Shown one piece after another: positions 51,869-61,999 of a stretch of DNA of 64,000 nt. The notes under the pieces were generated by a model. That model did no database searches, was not told where the DNA came from, and saw nothing but the letters and a program-made list of their open reading frames with translations. Source of the DNA: Bisporella sp. PMI_857 (lineage: Eukaryota > Ascomycota > Leotiomycetes > Helotiales > Helotiaceae); NCBI GenBank assembly GCA_021307315.1, contig JAJSPD010000080.1:62001-126000 (forward strand), in the 5' to 3' direction. The translations under genes were made by a program, and so were the position numbers. Numbering within the stretch: position 1 is the stretch's first letter; every line of letters starts with the position of its first letter.

Positions 51869-53272
51869 AATGCCTTTGCGTGCACGCCGTATAGTTGACA
51901 AGGCGGTCGCAGCTTGCAGTTTCGGCACCTTTGTAGCCGCAGAAGAGGTTAAACTGCCAAAAGCCGTAGAAAATATAATCTGTAAAATGAGAGATAGGTC
52001 AGCAATAAATATTCCTCGTTAAAGGGTCCGTGAGAGACAACCCAAAGGATCGTTCCAGAGAAACAAAGCACAAAGTTGTTCAGGGAGACGGTTTAACTCT
52101 CGTAGACAATTTGTGTTAAGGGAGAGGCATTACTTATACCTCAACGCCAAGGTTTCCTACAGCAGGCAGCAGTTGTTCTGTACCTACGTCTGTAATCGAA
52201 GCTGCTTTTCCGAAATTATGTTTTTGATACCGATCGTAGTCTACGATCCCTGAATGACGCAAAGTCTTAAGTCACGACTACACTGTTTCCTATCTTACTA
52301 TTAGAAAGAAAAGTATTTGGTTTCGTCCCATCATGTTTGTAACAACTCAAGGCGAACAGGGATCTCGATCCGTAGATCTCAGGAAGAGGGGTGTGGTGGG
52401 GTACGCGTTGTGCTTGGTCGTGTAATGGCTTGGCACATGGCCTGTGCTGAGCTATTAGCGCAGATCGTTCCGCAACTTCTCGAGAACATACTTTTGCAAT
52501 GCCTAAACTGTACTTTAAGGCGTCCTTAAGCACCACCCCAACCGTCTTTCCGTAGAATCAGCCTTCGAAACATTCTATCAGCACAACCCAACCTCCGTCC
52601 CTTTCAACGATCCCTTCGCTAGCTCGACGCGTGATCCAACACCAACTGCATCTCTTTGTAAAGCCATTTCTCTCATATCTGTTTCTTGCTCCCACGACTC
52701 GCCACTAATTCTTTCTAGCATGGCATTCCTATATCACAGCCTTTGTTACACGCCAAGTTACCTGCTTCTCGCTTCGTGGGTGGAGGTTTAATATCATTCA
52801 GACTGTAGGAGGTTGACACGCCCGCCTTGTGTAAATGACTACGGCGGCCTATTGCATGTCGAGGTGCAATTTGGTAGAAGTTGGTGACCTCGAAGGGCAA
52901 TAATAAACCCCTCCCCTTGAAATCCTCAATTCGGAAGCCGGTCACATAATGAAAGTTTGCCAAATTAGGAAAGCAATCAATACAACTCCTACCTTTGATC
53001 GAGCATATTTTCAACCACAACCATTATCAAGCCTAGAAAATGACATCAATATAATCACTGAAAGATTCTGGACTGGCTAATCCTATATATTTACAAGTTT
53101 CATCCAGGCTTTCATCCTGACCTTCACCCTTCGATATATCTTTCATTCACTGTGGCTTTTTTCTATTGTATAATTCAGTGATTAGCGATTCTTGTACGCT
53201 AATGCCCATTTCCTTGCGAGGGGGCTTATGTAAGTATTAGCATAATTTGACGTATTTGTCCAATAAATGGTG
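51869..53272. other. 1.4-kb gene-free stretch with an LTR scrap
   Basis: Apart from the truncated family A LTR at 52338-52391, no feature is recognised. Short minus-strand frames at 52715-53020 lack support. Confidence 0.4.
52338..52391 (-). mobile_element. Truncated family A LTR
   Basis: TGTAACAACTCAAGGCGAAC through ATCTCAGGAAGAGGGG only; the rest of the LTR is missing. Confidence 0.7.
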
Positions 53273-53539
53273 TTAAAGACGAACCGGAGGCTTGATCTTC
53301 AGGTCTTCGGGTTTAACCGTTATCCATTCGGGCTTTGCCACTGGCTTGCTTCGAGCTTCGATATCCTCGCGGACTTTAACTGTTCCAAGGCCAGAGTAAT
53401 TATTACTTCGCATCCTGATTGCTTCCGTACGATCGATGCTGTTTTTGCCGGCATTCATTGTGGACATGGATGGGACTGGCGTTGCTGCAACCATGGAGGC
53501 GGTCGCGATGACCACAGAGAAGATCTGTGCAATATGCAT
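53273..53539 (-). CDS. Small secreted protein
   Basis: 88 residues, no intron. N-terminal signal peptide: MHIAQIFSVVIATASMVAAT with probable cleavage after VAA or near TPVPS. The mature part has about 68 residues, no Cys, is rich in Lys, Arg, Val and Pro (VKPEDLKIKPPVRL at the end), and has an EARSKPV segment but no clear KR Kex2 site. Expected location extracellular. Function unknown; size and signal fit effector-like or pheromone-unrelated small secreted proteins. Flanks have no transposon. Regulation cannot be seen. Confidence 0.6.
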   Translation of the reverse strand: MHIAQIFSVVIATASMVAATPVPSMSTMNAGKNSIDRTEAIRMRSNNYSGLGTVKVREDIEARSKPVAKPEWITVKPEDLKIKPPVRL

Positions 53540-55518
53540 TGTATTGATGTTTGTGTCTTGAGGGTAGGTTGCTCTACTGATTCCAGAGTTTTTAATTTCT
53601 TTTTCGAAAGCTATTCTTGTTGTTGCAAAATGTACCAGAAGACAGAAGTTCTTTAAATGATTGTAACACTTGAGGCGTTTGGATAACCATTTATAAAAAC
53701 CATATTAGTCGCATGGTATCTCTTCCCAACTGTCTCAAGTCCGCGGCGGGGCTCCTTAAAGAAAGGATTCTCAGCCACCGTGTCCAAGATCTTAGTCATC
53801 CTTTGATTCCTTCCGCAACGTTTCGAACGTCAAGATATAGTGGTTTCATGTTCTTTATCGTCACCTCTCAGCGCTGCATCGTGTCACCAGTACACCCTAG
53901 TTCGGAACATCCGCTAGACTAAGCCACCAAACTTGCACTAATCCAACATCCATGCAATCACGCAAACGACACGTTTTGGAATCTAAGCAGTTCAGCAGTT
54001 TCCAAATTCCTAGATTTAGCCACGTCCCTTGAGGCTCTTTAGGCAAACCACTTGCCGCTTGCGCCTCCTGTCGTATTATATTGTATACTTTATACCAAGC
54101 AAATTTGCTTTCTGCCAGTCACTACAGGTCACCGCAGGTTAGATTTACGAGGCCATGCCCCAGGCTGTGCCACTAGCCGCGCCACTAGCCGCGCCACTAC
54201 CCCGCCTCCGCTAAGCCTGTTCAGCCTACATCTCGCCCGCCAGGATTTCTCTTGAGAAGAATTATATCGCAGCACTCTTTCACTGCCTTGCTTTCACAGG
54301 CGGTTCTTTGGTATAGCTCAACACTCTCCCGTTCTGTATCTTCACTAACCTAAAGAGCTAGGATTTGTATTCGCATCTAACGAGCGACTTGCTGTGCCTG
54401 ACTTTTCACTGTGACTCGTCGCATTTCGTCGCATCATGTAGTAAATGGGCCTGGGTGGATAAATATCTGCACAGTAGCTAGCTGCCCCTTTCCTTTCCTC
54501 TTTATCTGGTCTCCTTAGTGAAATACAAAGTTTTCAGCCTAATCGGTGTCACTCCGTCATGCTACCTAATATTTCACTTATATAAGTGATCTCCTACACT
54601 ATTTAAGAATATATTCGTTAGTGTCTTATTGCTAAGCTAAAGTAAATGATGGTATGCCCCCTCCTTACCTTCCACGGGGCAAAAGGCACAGCTCTAGGCC
54701 GTGCTCTTGCTCTTGATGGATATGGTAATTGTTGTTGTATTGAGTTCTACTCTACGTTCTAAGATAAAGGGGGTGTGATGGCGCGTGCGCCATCACGTGC
54801 CACGTGTGAGTCATACGACTGGCTTGGTCAATATATACCCACAGTAAAACGTCGTTAATATCCCCGACCTGCGGAATGAACTCGTGGTGATGCGTACGCC
54901 GCCCAAGTTATTGGCCATCTCGACAGCTCTATTTCTGTCCGGGTCGATCACAATTGGGATACGCTCTCCCCATAGGGCGACTACATATTCGTGAATAGTT
55001 TCAATCCTCTCTGTAGGTATATCGTGATGCATGTCGGCAATCTAAAGATAGCTGATCGCGTTATTGAGACCCATTTGACACTGCGGGGCGACGAGGCTGG
55101 CGAGGCTGCCACCTTACAATAGCCAAACAACCTACCCTTGAAAAATGTTGGCGCAGGAAACCGCACAATATAGCCACTGAAAGCCTTTTATTGGCATCCG
55201 TTAGGTTGCGCTCGAAACCGCCACCTTTATACGTTATTCACTTCTTCGCCTTATCCAATGAGTCCACAGAAAGTAACCTTGAAGCAAATAGAGATTCCAA
55301 CCCTATTTCGTGACCCAAACAATTTACTCCCCTCAGCGTGCTACCTAACGATTTGATCCCTACAAATCTGTCCACCAAACAAACGATTGCATAAGGATCG
55401 AAAGCTGCACACTCATGGACAAATATTATAAAGCATCCGTGCGCATTCAAAATGATCTTCTCACCGTGCTGTGAAATCGTTCACGTTTCGCTAAGCTCCA
55501 ACATCAACGGCTTCGAGT
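53540..55518. other. 2-kb gene-free stretch
   Basis: No convincing gene. Short tandem repeat GCCACTAGCCGC at 54169-54200. Sequence near 54780-54830 (GGCGCGTGCGCCATCACGTG) is palindromic and could be part of a transposon terminus, but no second terminus was found. Confidence 0.4.
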
Positions 55519-56609
55519 ATGAGGCGGCTGGCCCCTGTACGGCATCTTGCCAGAGCTATTGGTAGTGTGCGGAGAGCCGGGAGACCCTCTGTATTGAGAA
55601 CGTTCAGGAGAGCAGAGGGGAAGCAAAGGGTGGGTGGATACTCACCAATTGCGTTGTATTTTGGTTTGACATTTGCTCACACTGAGAATAGAAGCTATCG
55701 TATAAGCAAAACACCTCTCCGAACCACGAGCCATCCTTTGATCCTACAGGCTATCTTCATGTCGATTTCAGAAATGGCACAAGAAACTCGCTAAAATGCC
55801 CTCTAACCCCCCAGACACTAGGGACTGACCTCCCTACGAAGGCCGTTCAACGAGAGTTGCAAGACGGGAGTCTGCAAACTCTTTCGCCGGAAATGGAAGA
55901 AATCTTCAAGTCGCGGTTGTCGAAGATATTGGAAGGATTGGAGACCTTTAGAAAGACTGCAGAATGGAAGGATATCATTCGCAGCCGGACAAAAGATGAG
56001 TGGCTTTCCCGGATTACGACACATACTCCGGCGGACGTCAAATTGATGCTTGCCTCGCAGCATCCACCAACGCCGGCTCAACTAAAGTCGCTTCCATGGT
56101 CAAATACAGCTGATGGCGGTGTGTTTGCGTGGTGCACCGAGCGAAATAGGAGGCGGAATTCTTCCGAGAGGACACTCTACGTCTATATCGGCTCTGCAAG
56201 CAAGTTCCATGGTGGCTTGAACTTCAGAAAGAACCATATGCTGTCACGACTTGATATTCCGCACGACGAAGGATTGAAAGCCAAAATCAAAGACCTTGGT
56301 TTAAATCCAGAGGGAGAATTTAAAAGGTTATTCACAGTTCCATTCGAGAATGGCTCCGACGTCGACGTTATGGATAAGAGAGCGCTGGTAGTATTGGCGC
56401 GGTCGGTATTAATGATATGGTTAGGGGCTGTCAATGGGAGATTGAAGGCGAGGAGCCAAGGTCTAGTCCCTTGGGGATTAGAAAAGATCGAATATATCGG
56501 GCTCGTGGAAGATATGCCTTTGACCACGGGCCTCAACAAATGTGGTAGAACAAGGGGGCAGAATAAGCGAAGGCAGGTTGTTTTCACGAGGAAGCTTTCT
56601 GCGGTATGA
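55519..56609 (+). CDS. GIY-YIG-like domain protein, possible organelle presequence
   Basis: Proposed exons 55519-55629 and 55692-56609, with a 62-bp intron (GTGGGT to AATAG, phase 0): 342 residues. The long second frame is well supported; the first exon is a proposal. The exon 1 product is Arg-rich and almost free of acidic residues (MRRLAPVRHLARAIGSVRRA), resembling a mitochondrial presequence. The core has GVFAWCTE followed by LYVYIGSASKFHGGLNFRKN, i.e. a G-V-[FY]...Y-[IV]-G-S motif pair like GIY-YIG nucleases, with Arg in the next helix (RKNHMLSR). A later region RALVVLARSVLMIWLGAVNG is a hydrophobic helix. GIY-YIG domains cut DNA in repair or mobile-intron homing. Catalytic competence is uncertain. 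Start and exon 1 could be wrong. Confidence 0.5.
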
Positions 56610-56942
56610 GTTCTATATTAGGCACAACCGTAGGATGTTTCTTCGGTCTCGTTGTGGTGCAGGTATTGTCTTATTCAACCCGGAGCTGGGCTCTGGAATT
56701 TTTCTGTGCATGGCCTGTCACGTTCGGTGATCTATATGAGTGATAGCCCGATGTAAAAATGTGAGTTATTTCATCGACTTCGCCTCTTATTGGTGAATCT
56801 ATGCCGAATCAGAGGATCTCCTGTCTCCTGCAAGACGTTCATTTAAATTGCCGGCATTAGTTTTGGCCTCTAGTATCTCCTTGTTCAGTGGACAAGTTAG
56901 TATCGTAGTATTTAGTAATATCGAGTCTCGAGACTATGAGAT
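56610..56942. other. Intergenic stretch
   Basis: Nothing recognised between the GIY-YIG-like gene and the family B LTR. Confidence 0.4.
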
Positions 56943-57123
56943 TGTCGGAATGCCTACCACGTAGCAAAAGGTGTAGTAGCTGTGACTACGCTCTTTCTGG
57001 TGTGGTTTTGATATTCGTTGATTCATTCTAAGCTACGGCCTATTGCTAGGTAGATATATGTGACGGAAAACCCGCAATCCTCGCGATATGAAACGCGTGA
57101 AGCTATTTACATGCATTCCAACC
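56943..57123 (-). mobile_element. Solo LTR, family B
   Basis: Plus-strand TGTCGGAATGCCTACC to ATGCATTCCAACC (last CA altered), 181 bp. No matching flanks. It ends 45 bp before the duplicated kinase gene. Confidence 0.65.
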
Positions 57124-57760
57124 TTTTGAGAGTGGGGTTGCGTTAGCGTTATGCTCTCCAAGTCAATATGACGGGGCTCGGCCGGACATATGAATATTTA
57201 TGTGAAGTTATCCCTATTCTCACTCGTAACTCGTCATTGCCTACGAATGCGACCGATCTCAATCCCATCATTAAACAATTTTTTACGACTTATCCCGGCT
57301 TTTCTATCTCCGGTGTAAAGGGCTATTCTGTTTTACTCTCAATTACCGACGACATTGTAGCAAAAGTGTTTCTCAAGTCTGGTAATTGGCACGTCAGCTA
57401 TAAGCAATTCATTTTTGAGTTGCTTGATCGAACGCTATCTCCGTACATTGTTCAAATCTCCTTTCGCTGTCCCGATATTACTTTCATGGAACACTTCAAA
57501 AATAGAACGCTTTACGAACGCATAAGTATAATTAACATGTCACACTTTATTCTTCAGTGGATGCAACAACTCTCGGAAGCAGCTGCATGTTTAGAATTAC
57601 ACGGACATGTACACAGCGATATTAACCTCCGCAATATTCTTTTCAATAAATATCAGCTTAAACTGGTTGATTTTGATCATTTTTTTAAGATTGAAAACAA
57701 TCTTAATGTCGGTTACGAACTTTACGTCCGAAGCCGCAAAAAAAAAACCAAATCGGTAAA

Positions 57761-58168
57761 TTTTAGTACTGTTGGAATGCATGTACATAGCTTCACGCGT
57801 TCCATATCGCAAGGATTGTGGGCCCTCTACCATCTATATAACTACCTGGCAATAGGCCGTAGCTTAGGAGAATCAACGAATATCATAACCACACCAGCAA
57901 GAGCGTAGTCACAGCTACTACGCCTTTTGCTACGTGGTAGGTATTCCGACAAGTACCTATTTATATGTATTTATGATCATGTGACTAGCACCTGAAACGT
58001 GGGACCTCGATCCTACTCAACCCCTTAGAACAAGAGCTCACAACAATCAAGAATCAACCCACAATCAAGACTTATCCACCAACCTTAACGAGCATTGCGC
58101 ATGAAACACATGCGTGCGTGCCCTCAGGTTAAAGTATAAGTAATTACTTCGACCCGGGTGTTCCCACA
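57761..58168 (+). mobile_element. LTR (family C type) inserted in kinase copy 2, with nested LTR
   Basis: Target duplication GTAAA (57756-57760, 58169-58173). Starts degenerate (TTTTAGTAC for TGTTGGTAGC) and ends GGTGTTCCCACA. It carries a family B LTR close to its start. Confidence 0.7.
57770..57951 (+). mobile_element. Solo LTR, family B, nested
   Basis: 182 bp, TGTTGGAATGCATGTAC to GGTATTCCGACA. Target duplication AGTAC (57765-57769, 57952-57956). Confidence 0.88.
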
Positions 58169-58571
58169 GTAAAGATTACGGCGTCGCTGGACCAAGCACG
58201 AAGCAATTTGCATTAAAATTGATCTTTTGGTTTATAACCAGAAATACAGAGTTCTATTATAAACTGAAAAAGCTAGAACAAGTAAACCATTTAATGAATT
58301 GCCAATTCCCGGCTACAAGCCCCCAAAATCCGATTAACAACATTATTAGCGATTGCTAGCTGAAAAAATTTGAGTCAATCGCAAAAGTTTTTAAGCGCGT
58401 CTGAGAAATTGTAACATTTAATGAAACTTATCAAGCAAGAAAAAAAGATTGTAAGCAGTACTATCAGCTTCTAAAAACTTAGGGTAGCTAGTACTCGTGT
58501 CAATATAAGGTCTCGTCGAGTTGAAACAACAAAGCAGAATATTTCTTAACGACAATACCAACATTGAAGTT

Positions 58572-58672
58572 ACTATTAGTAGTTGTTTGTATGTAGTTAT
58601 AATTACGTGACCAGCACTTAAAACAGTGAGACCTCGATCCTACTTAACTCCGTAGAACTAGAGCTGTAGATG
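58572..58672 (+). mobile_element. Truncated LTR (as at 37436) behind kinase copy 2
   Basis: Starts TATTAGTAGTTGTTTG, matching TGTTGGTAGCTATTTG with RIP-like changes, at the same place relative to the kinase gene as in copy 1. It ends abruptly at GAGCTGTAGA, so the LTR was present before the segment was duplicated. Confidence 0.65.
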
Positions 58673-58944
58673 TAACGACGCAAGGAATCACGGGCTAGAA
58701 TAGAGGCATATGGGAGTGCGTACAATAGGCTGATAGTGATTGCCTTATAGGTCTACCTACGAAGGATACAAAAACATGAGGAACAACTGTAGAGAGTAGG
58801 AGCAGGCCTTTATATAAGCGACTCCGACTCTCCTCCGTATCGGCTCTGAAACCCCTCATACCCTGATCGTCAGCCTCCTGATCCCGTGCCATGACCTCCG
58901 TGTCGCACCTTGGGCATATCGATTGTTACAACTTTCGTGATAGC

Positions 58945-59136
58945 TGTCACGATCACGATCCTATGAGCCTGATGGGGCGTAGTATAGGTGCTTCAATACG
59001 AGAATACTAAACTAAGGAGGAAAGGTGTAGCTGTTGCTGTGGCATCCCTAACATAAAGACCATGACCACGTGACCACAATAGGCGAGCTGGTAAGCGAAC
59101 CAATGGGCGTCTGGTGCGGTATTGAGGACCGTGACA
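58945..59136 (-). mobile_element. Solo LTR, family E
   Basis: 192 bp, TGTCACGATCACGATCC to GAGGACCGTGACA. Target duplication ATAGC (58940-58944, 59137-59141). Orientation set by comparison with the Gypsy fragment at 39.6-40.2 kb. Confidence 0.85.
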
Positions 59137-60471
59137 ATAGCCTCGGCGCTATGCACGGCATCGAAAGATCGAAACTGGAACTCAACGTCGACTGCTTAAC
59201 AAGTAGGAGTATCAGTATTGCCTCTAAATGACCGAGCATACATTAATACTATCGTTTTACTACCTCCTCAATCTCCTGGCCTCGTAGACATATGCAACAT
59301 GATCGCCCCGACGTTCTTCGGTCGAATAGTCGTGATATTGTTGCGGTACGCTTTTTCCTAACAGAGATCACCACGGATGTAATAAATAATCTTTAGGACA
59401 GGCTTCCAGCAAGTATAAATTCTCCTGAATCACTTCTCAAAGTTTGATATTCCTTTTGGTATCCGGTCGGCACAGAAAGTTCGATGCAAGTGTAGTACTG
59501 GCACTTTCTATGTTCTGCTTCAAGTTTTGCGACCGGCACAGCAGGATGTTTGGCTGGCGATCTCGATAAAATAAATCATTATGTGCTAAAATTTCAAGTG
59601 GCGGAAGCTTTTCAGGTCCAAATGCTCAGTCAGCAAACCTGAGTACTTCGGGCATAGCTTGTGAGAACTGTGCGTTCGCTTCCTCGCTAACGTTGCCTCG
59701 AATCGACTGTATACTTACCCAGCCCGTAACTTTAATGTGAAGAAGTCTGAATGTGAGGCGGGGGTTGAACTGGGCCAAGGATAAAAGCTTTATCGGGAAC
59801 GAGGGAGTAAGTTTCAGTCGTTTATCAACCGGAACAGTGCTTTACTTACTAAGCTATTCAGCAGACAGCCGACTCAAAAACAATTGAGGTTGCATTTCTT
59901 CAACAGGGTCCAGATAGGCCTTTCACTCAACCGAATGTGTTTTGGATCAAAAGAACCTTCCACTTGCTGGCGTACTACTCTTTTCAACGTCAACTTGTGA
60001 TGCAAAATGGGCTCCCAGTACGCATCTGTTGGACTCGCGGATATAGAGAAAAAGATGACAAATTTTCGAGAAACTTCACCAGAAGCGCGAGATTATCTTG
60101 CTCACTTCACTGATCAATAAAATTGAGCTTGAATGAAGTGAGCCGCATAGGCTGTGGGAGCCTGTCAGCATATAGAGCAACGGATTCGTGTTCAGGCAGT
60201 TTCCTACCTTCAAAGAACGCAGCTGGAAAAAGTTGAACGCGAATGATATTTCATAAATCCCGTATCAAAAACACACGCCGGACAAAGTGAGCTTTCGGAG
60301 AAAGTGGAACTATAAACATTGTTCATCCTGCTTCAACTTGAAATATCTTCGAGCGAACTGGTTTAGAGGAGTTCTTAGCGATACCTCTGTCTTATCCGGA
60401 TCGATCAGGTCGATTTCAACTTCCTCCAAGTTATTATGCACTGCCCTAAAGAATTTCTCCTCGAGCTTTCG
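59137..60471. other. 1.3-kb stretch without recognisable gene
   Basis: Only short frames; no motif, repeat terminus or convincing splice set on either strand. Confidence 0.4.
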
Positions 60472-60886
60472 TGTCACGATCACGGTCCTATGTGCCTGGT
60501 GGGGCGATATATAGGTGCTTCAATACGTATCATGGAGAGTACTCAATGGTGCAGCGAACAGCTAATTGATTGTTGACAGTCCCAAGTAGCGAAGTGATAT
60601 TATTGTATGTATACACGCTTGAAGAACAGGTAATCCACAATTGATCTGTTCTCCTAAATACCAACTCCTTGGCCATCCTTGGCGTGCTCGCTTATCCAGC
60701 CAATGATCCCACCACATGAGTCTATCCTGTGACAATACAAGAATACTAAACTAAGGAGGAAAGGTGTTGCTGTGGCTGTAGCATCCCTTATATCTAGAGG
60801 ACCATGACCACGTGACCACCATAGGCGAGCTGGTAAGCGAGCCAATGAGCGTCTCTATAGCTGGTGCGATATTGAGGACCGTGACA
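60472..60886 (-). mobile_element. Solo LTR, family E, with a 202-bp insertion
   Basis: Termini as at 58945; target duplication TTTCG (60467-60471, 60887-60891). Continuity with the 58945 copy breaks after GCTTCAATAC (60536) and resumes after a second CAATAC (60733-60738), so an unidentified insert with a 5-6-bp duplication lies inside. Confidence 0.8.
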
Positions 60887-60914
60887 TTTCGCCTCTGGAA
60901 GACTATCTTCTTTC

Positions 60915-61230
60915 TGTAACAAATAGAGGGCAGCAGGAGGGATTGCAATATAACAGGTGAGAACACGTAACTAGCGATGTAGTTGCAATAGTGATGAATT
61001 GATATCAGAAGTATGCTTGTAAGTCTAACAGGAGAAAAAAACCCAAGCTTGCTTTGTTCAGAGAGCTCTAGCTGTTCCTTATATCTTTTAACCGTGCTGT
61101 AGCTATGAGCCTGTGGCTGGTCATGGGCGGAGCGTCCCGCTTGCAGCCCTGAAAGTACTACAGCTGAAAAGCCTTCGGCTGGCTGTTAGGCTGTCACGGT
61201 GGCCGTCTTTAACCGACCCTGGCTGTTACA
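60915..61230. mobile_element. LTR-like element, family F
   Basis: TGTAACAAATAGAGGG to CCTGGCTGTTACA, 316 bp. Flanking pentamers CTTTC and CTCTC differ at one base. Related to 42088-42467. Confidence 0.65.
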
Positions 61231-61567
61231 CTCTCCAAGATATATGTTGAAGTCAGGTGAAGCGAAAGACGTGGTAAACATTTGGTCGTAGATCCGAGCA
61301 AGTAACGTCACTGGTTATCTCGAGATTGATCGGGACGAGTGTACTCAGGCTGAAAAGCGCTGGGATGGCAGGGAGTAGAGATTAGTGGATAGTGTGCAAG
61401 GAAGTTGGGGCAGATAGTGGATGACTGTCGCGAAGTTTTCGAGCTGGAAAGAAGTGACGAAAGCTCCCTCGACAGCGCCACCATTTCACAAGTCTTATCG
61501 CAAAAAGAGAACAGGTTCTCTTGTACCTGATTACGTATGTACATGATTCCTCGTACTATATTGGCTC
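61231..61567. other. Stretch between LTR and gene tail
   Basis: No feature recognised; probably the 3' flank of the truncated gene. Confidence 0.35.
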
Positions 61568-61999
61568 TCAATTCGTGGCCCGATAACTAAAGAGCTTGTC
61601 GTGCAGAACCGCCGCGCTCATGAGAGCCTTTGTCAGCTCCCAATCATATACGCGCTCCCATGACTCTGGCTTTGCCCACCACTCATAAGGCTGCGACCTA
61701 GCATTTACCAATTATCATGGTCTTTAAAGGAGTATAGCTTCCAGTTGTGTCATGTGCCATCGAAATCAACGGTTCCCAGTTCTTTGTACTTACTTCATGA
61801 ATCCCGACGAGGCAACAACCAGCATACAAAGAGTCAGCGCTCCACTCCGAACCTCCACCTATCATTTCACCAGCCGCCATAACTGACTGAAAGTAATAAT
61901 CCAGGGGAATAACGAGTTGGTCAAGCCAGTAGGCCAGGAAATGTTTCCTAATGGAGAGGCTGTCACTCACGATAGGGTCAACTGCGGGAAGTTTCACTG
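61568..61999 (-). pseudogene. 3' end of an unidentified host gene, truncated at a Helitron junction
   Basis: Three exons fit one frame on the minus strand: about 61999-61971 (KLPAVDPI), 61886-61794 (31 codons, MAAGEMIGGGSEWSADSLYA...) and 61690-61568 (YEWWAKPESWERVYDWELTK... TGA). Introns 61887-61970 (GTGAGT to TTTCAG) and 61691-61793 (GTAAGT to TCGCAG) are both phase 0 with canonical borders. The protein-like composition (several Trp, no stops) and two good introns support a real gene tail. Upstream of about 62000 the sequence becomes Helitron helicase in the opposite orientation, so the 5' part is missing. Family not recognised. Confidence 0.5.

Larger units (their letters stand above)
57168..58551 (+). 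pseudogene. Kinase-like gene, copy 2, RIP-mutated and LTR-disrupted
   Basis: Duplicate of 36448-37414; homology starts at ATGCTCTCCAAGTCAATATG 17 bp upstream of the ATG. Differences are predominantly C-to-T and G-to-A, often turning CA/TG into TA (for example CATGAGCAATCC to TATAAGCAATTC), the pattern left by repeat-induced point mutation. The catalytic loop is damaged (HSDINLRNILF for HGDIDPRNILF), the metal site VDFD reads VDFD/HFF, and stops appear in the 3' third (GCTAGC for TGG-type codon, CTGAGAA). An LTR nest (57761-58168) with GTAAA duplications splits it after NK.QIG. The C-terminal frame after the nest confirms the ancestral frame of copy 1. Certainly non-functional. Confidence 0.85.
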
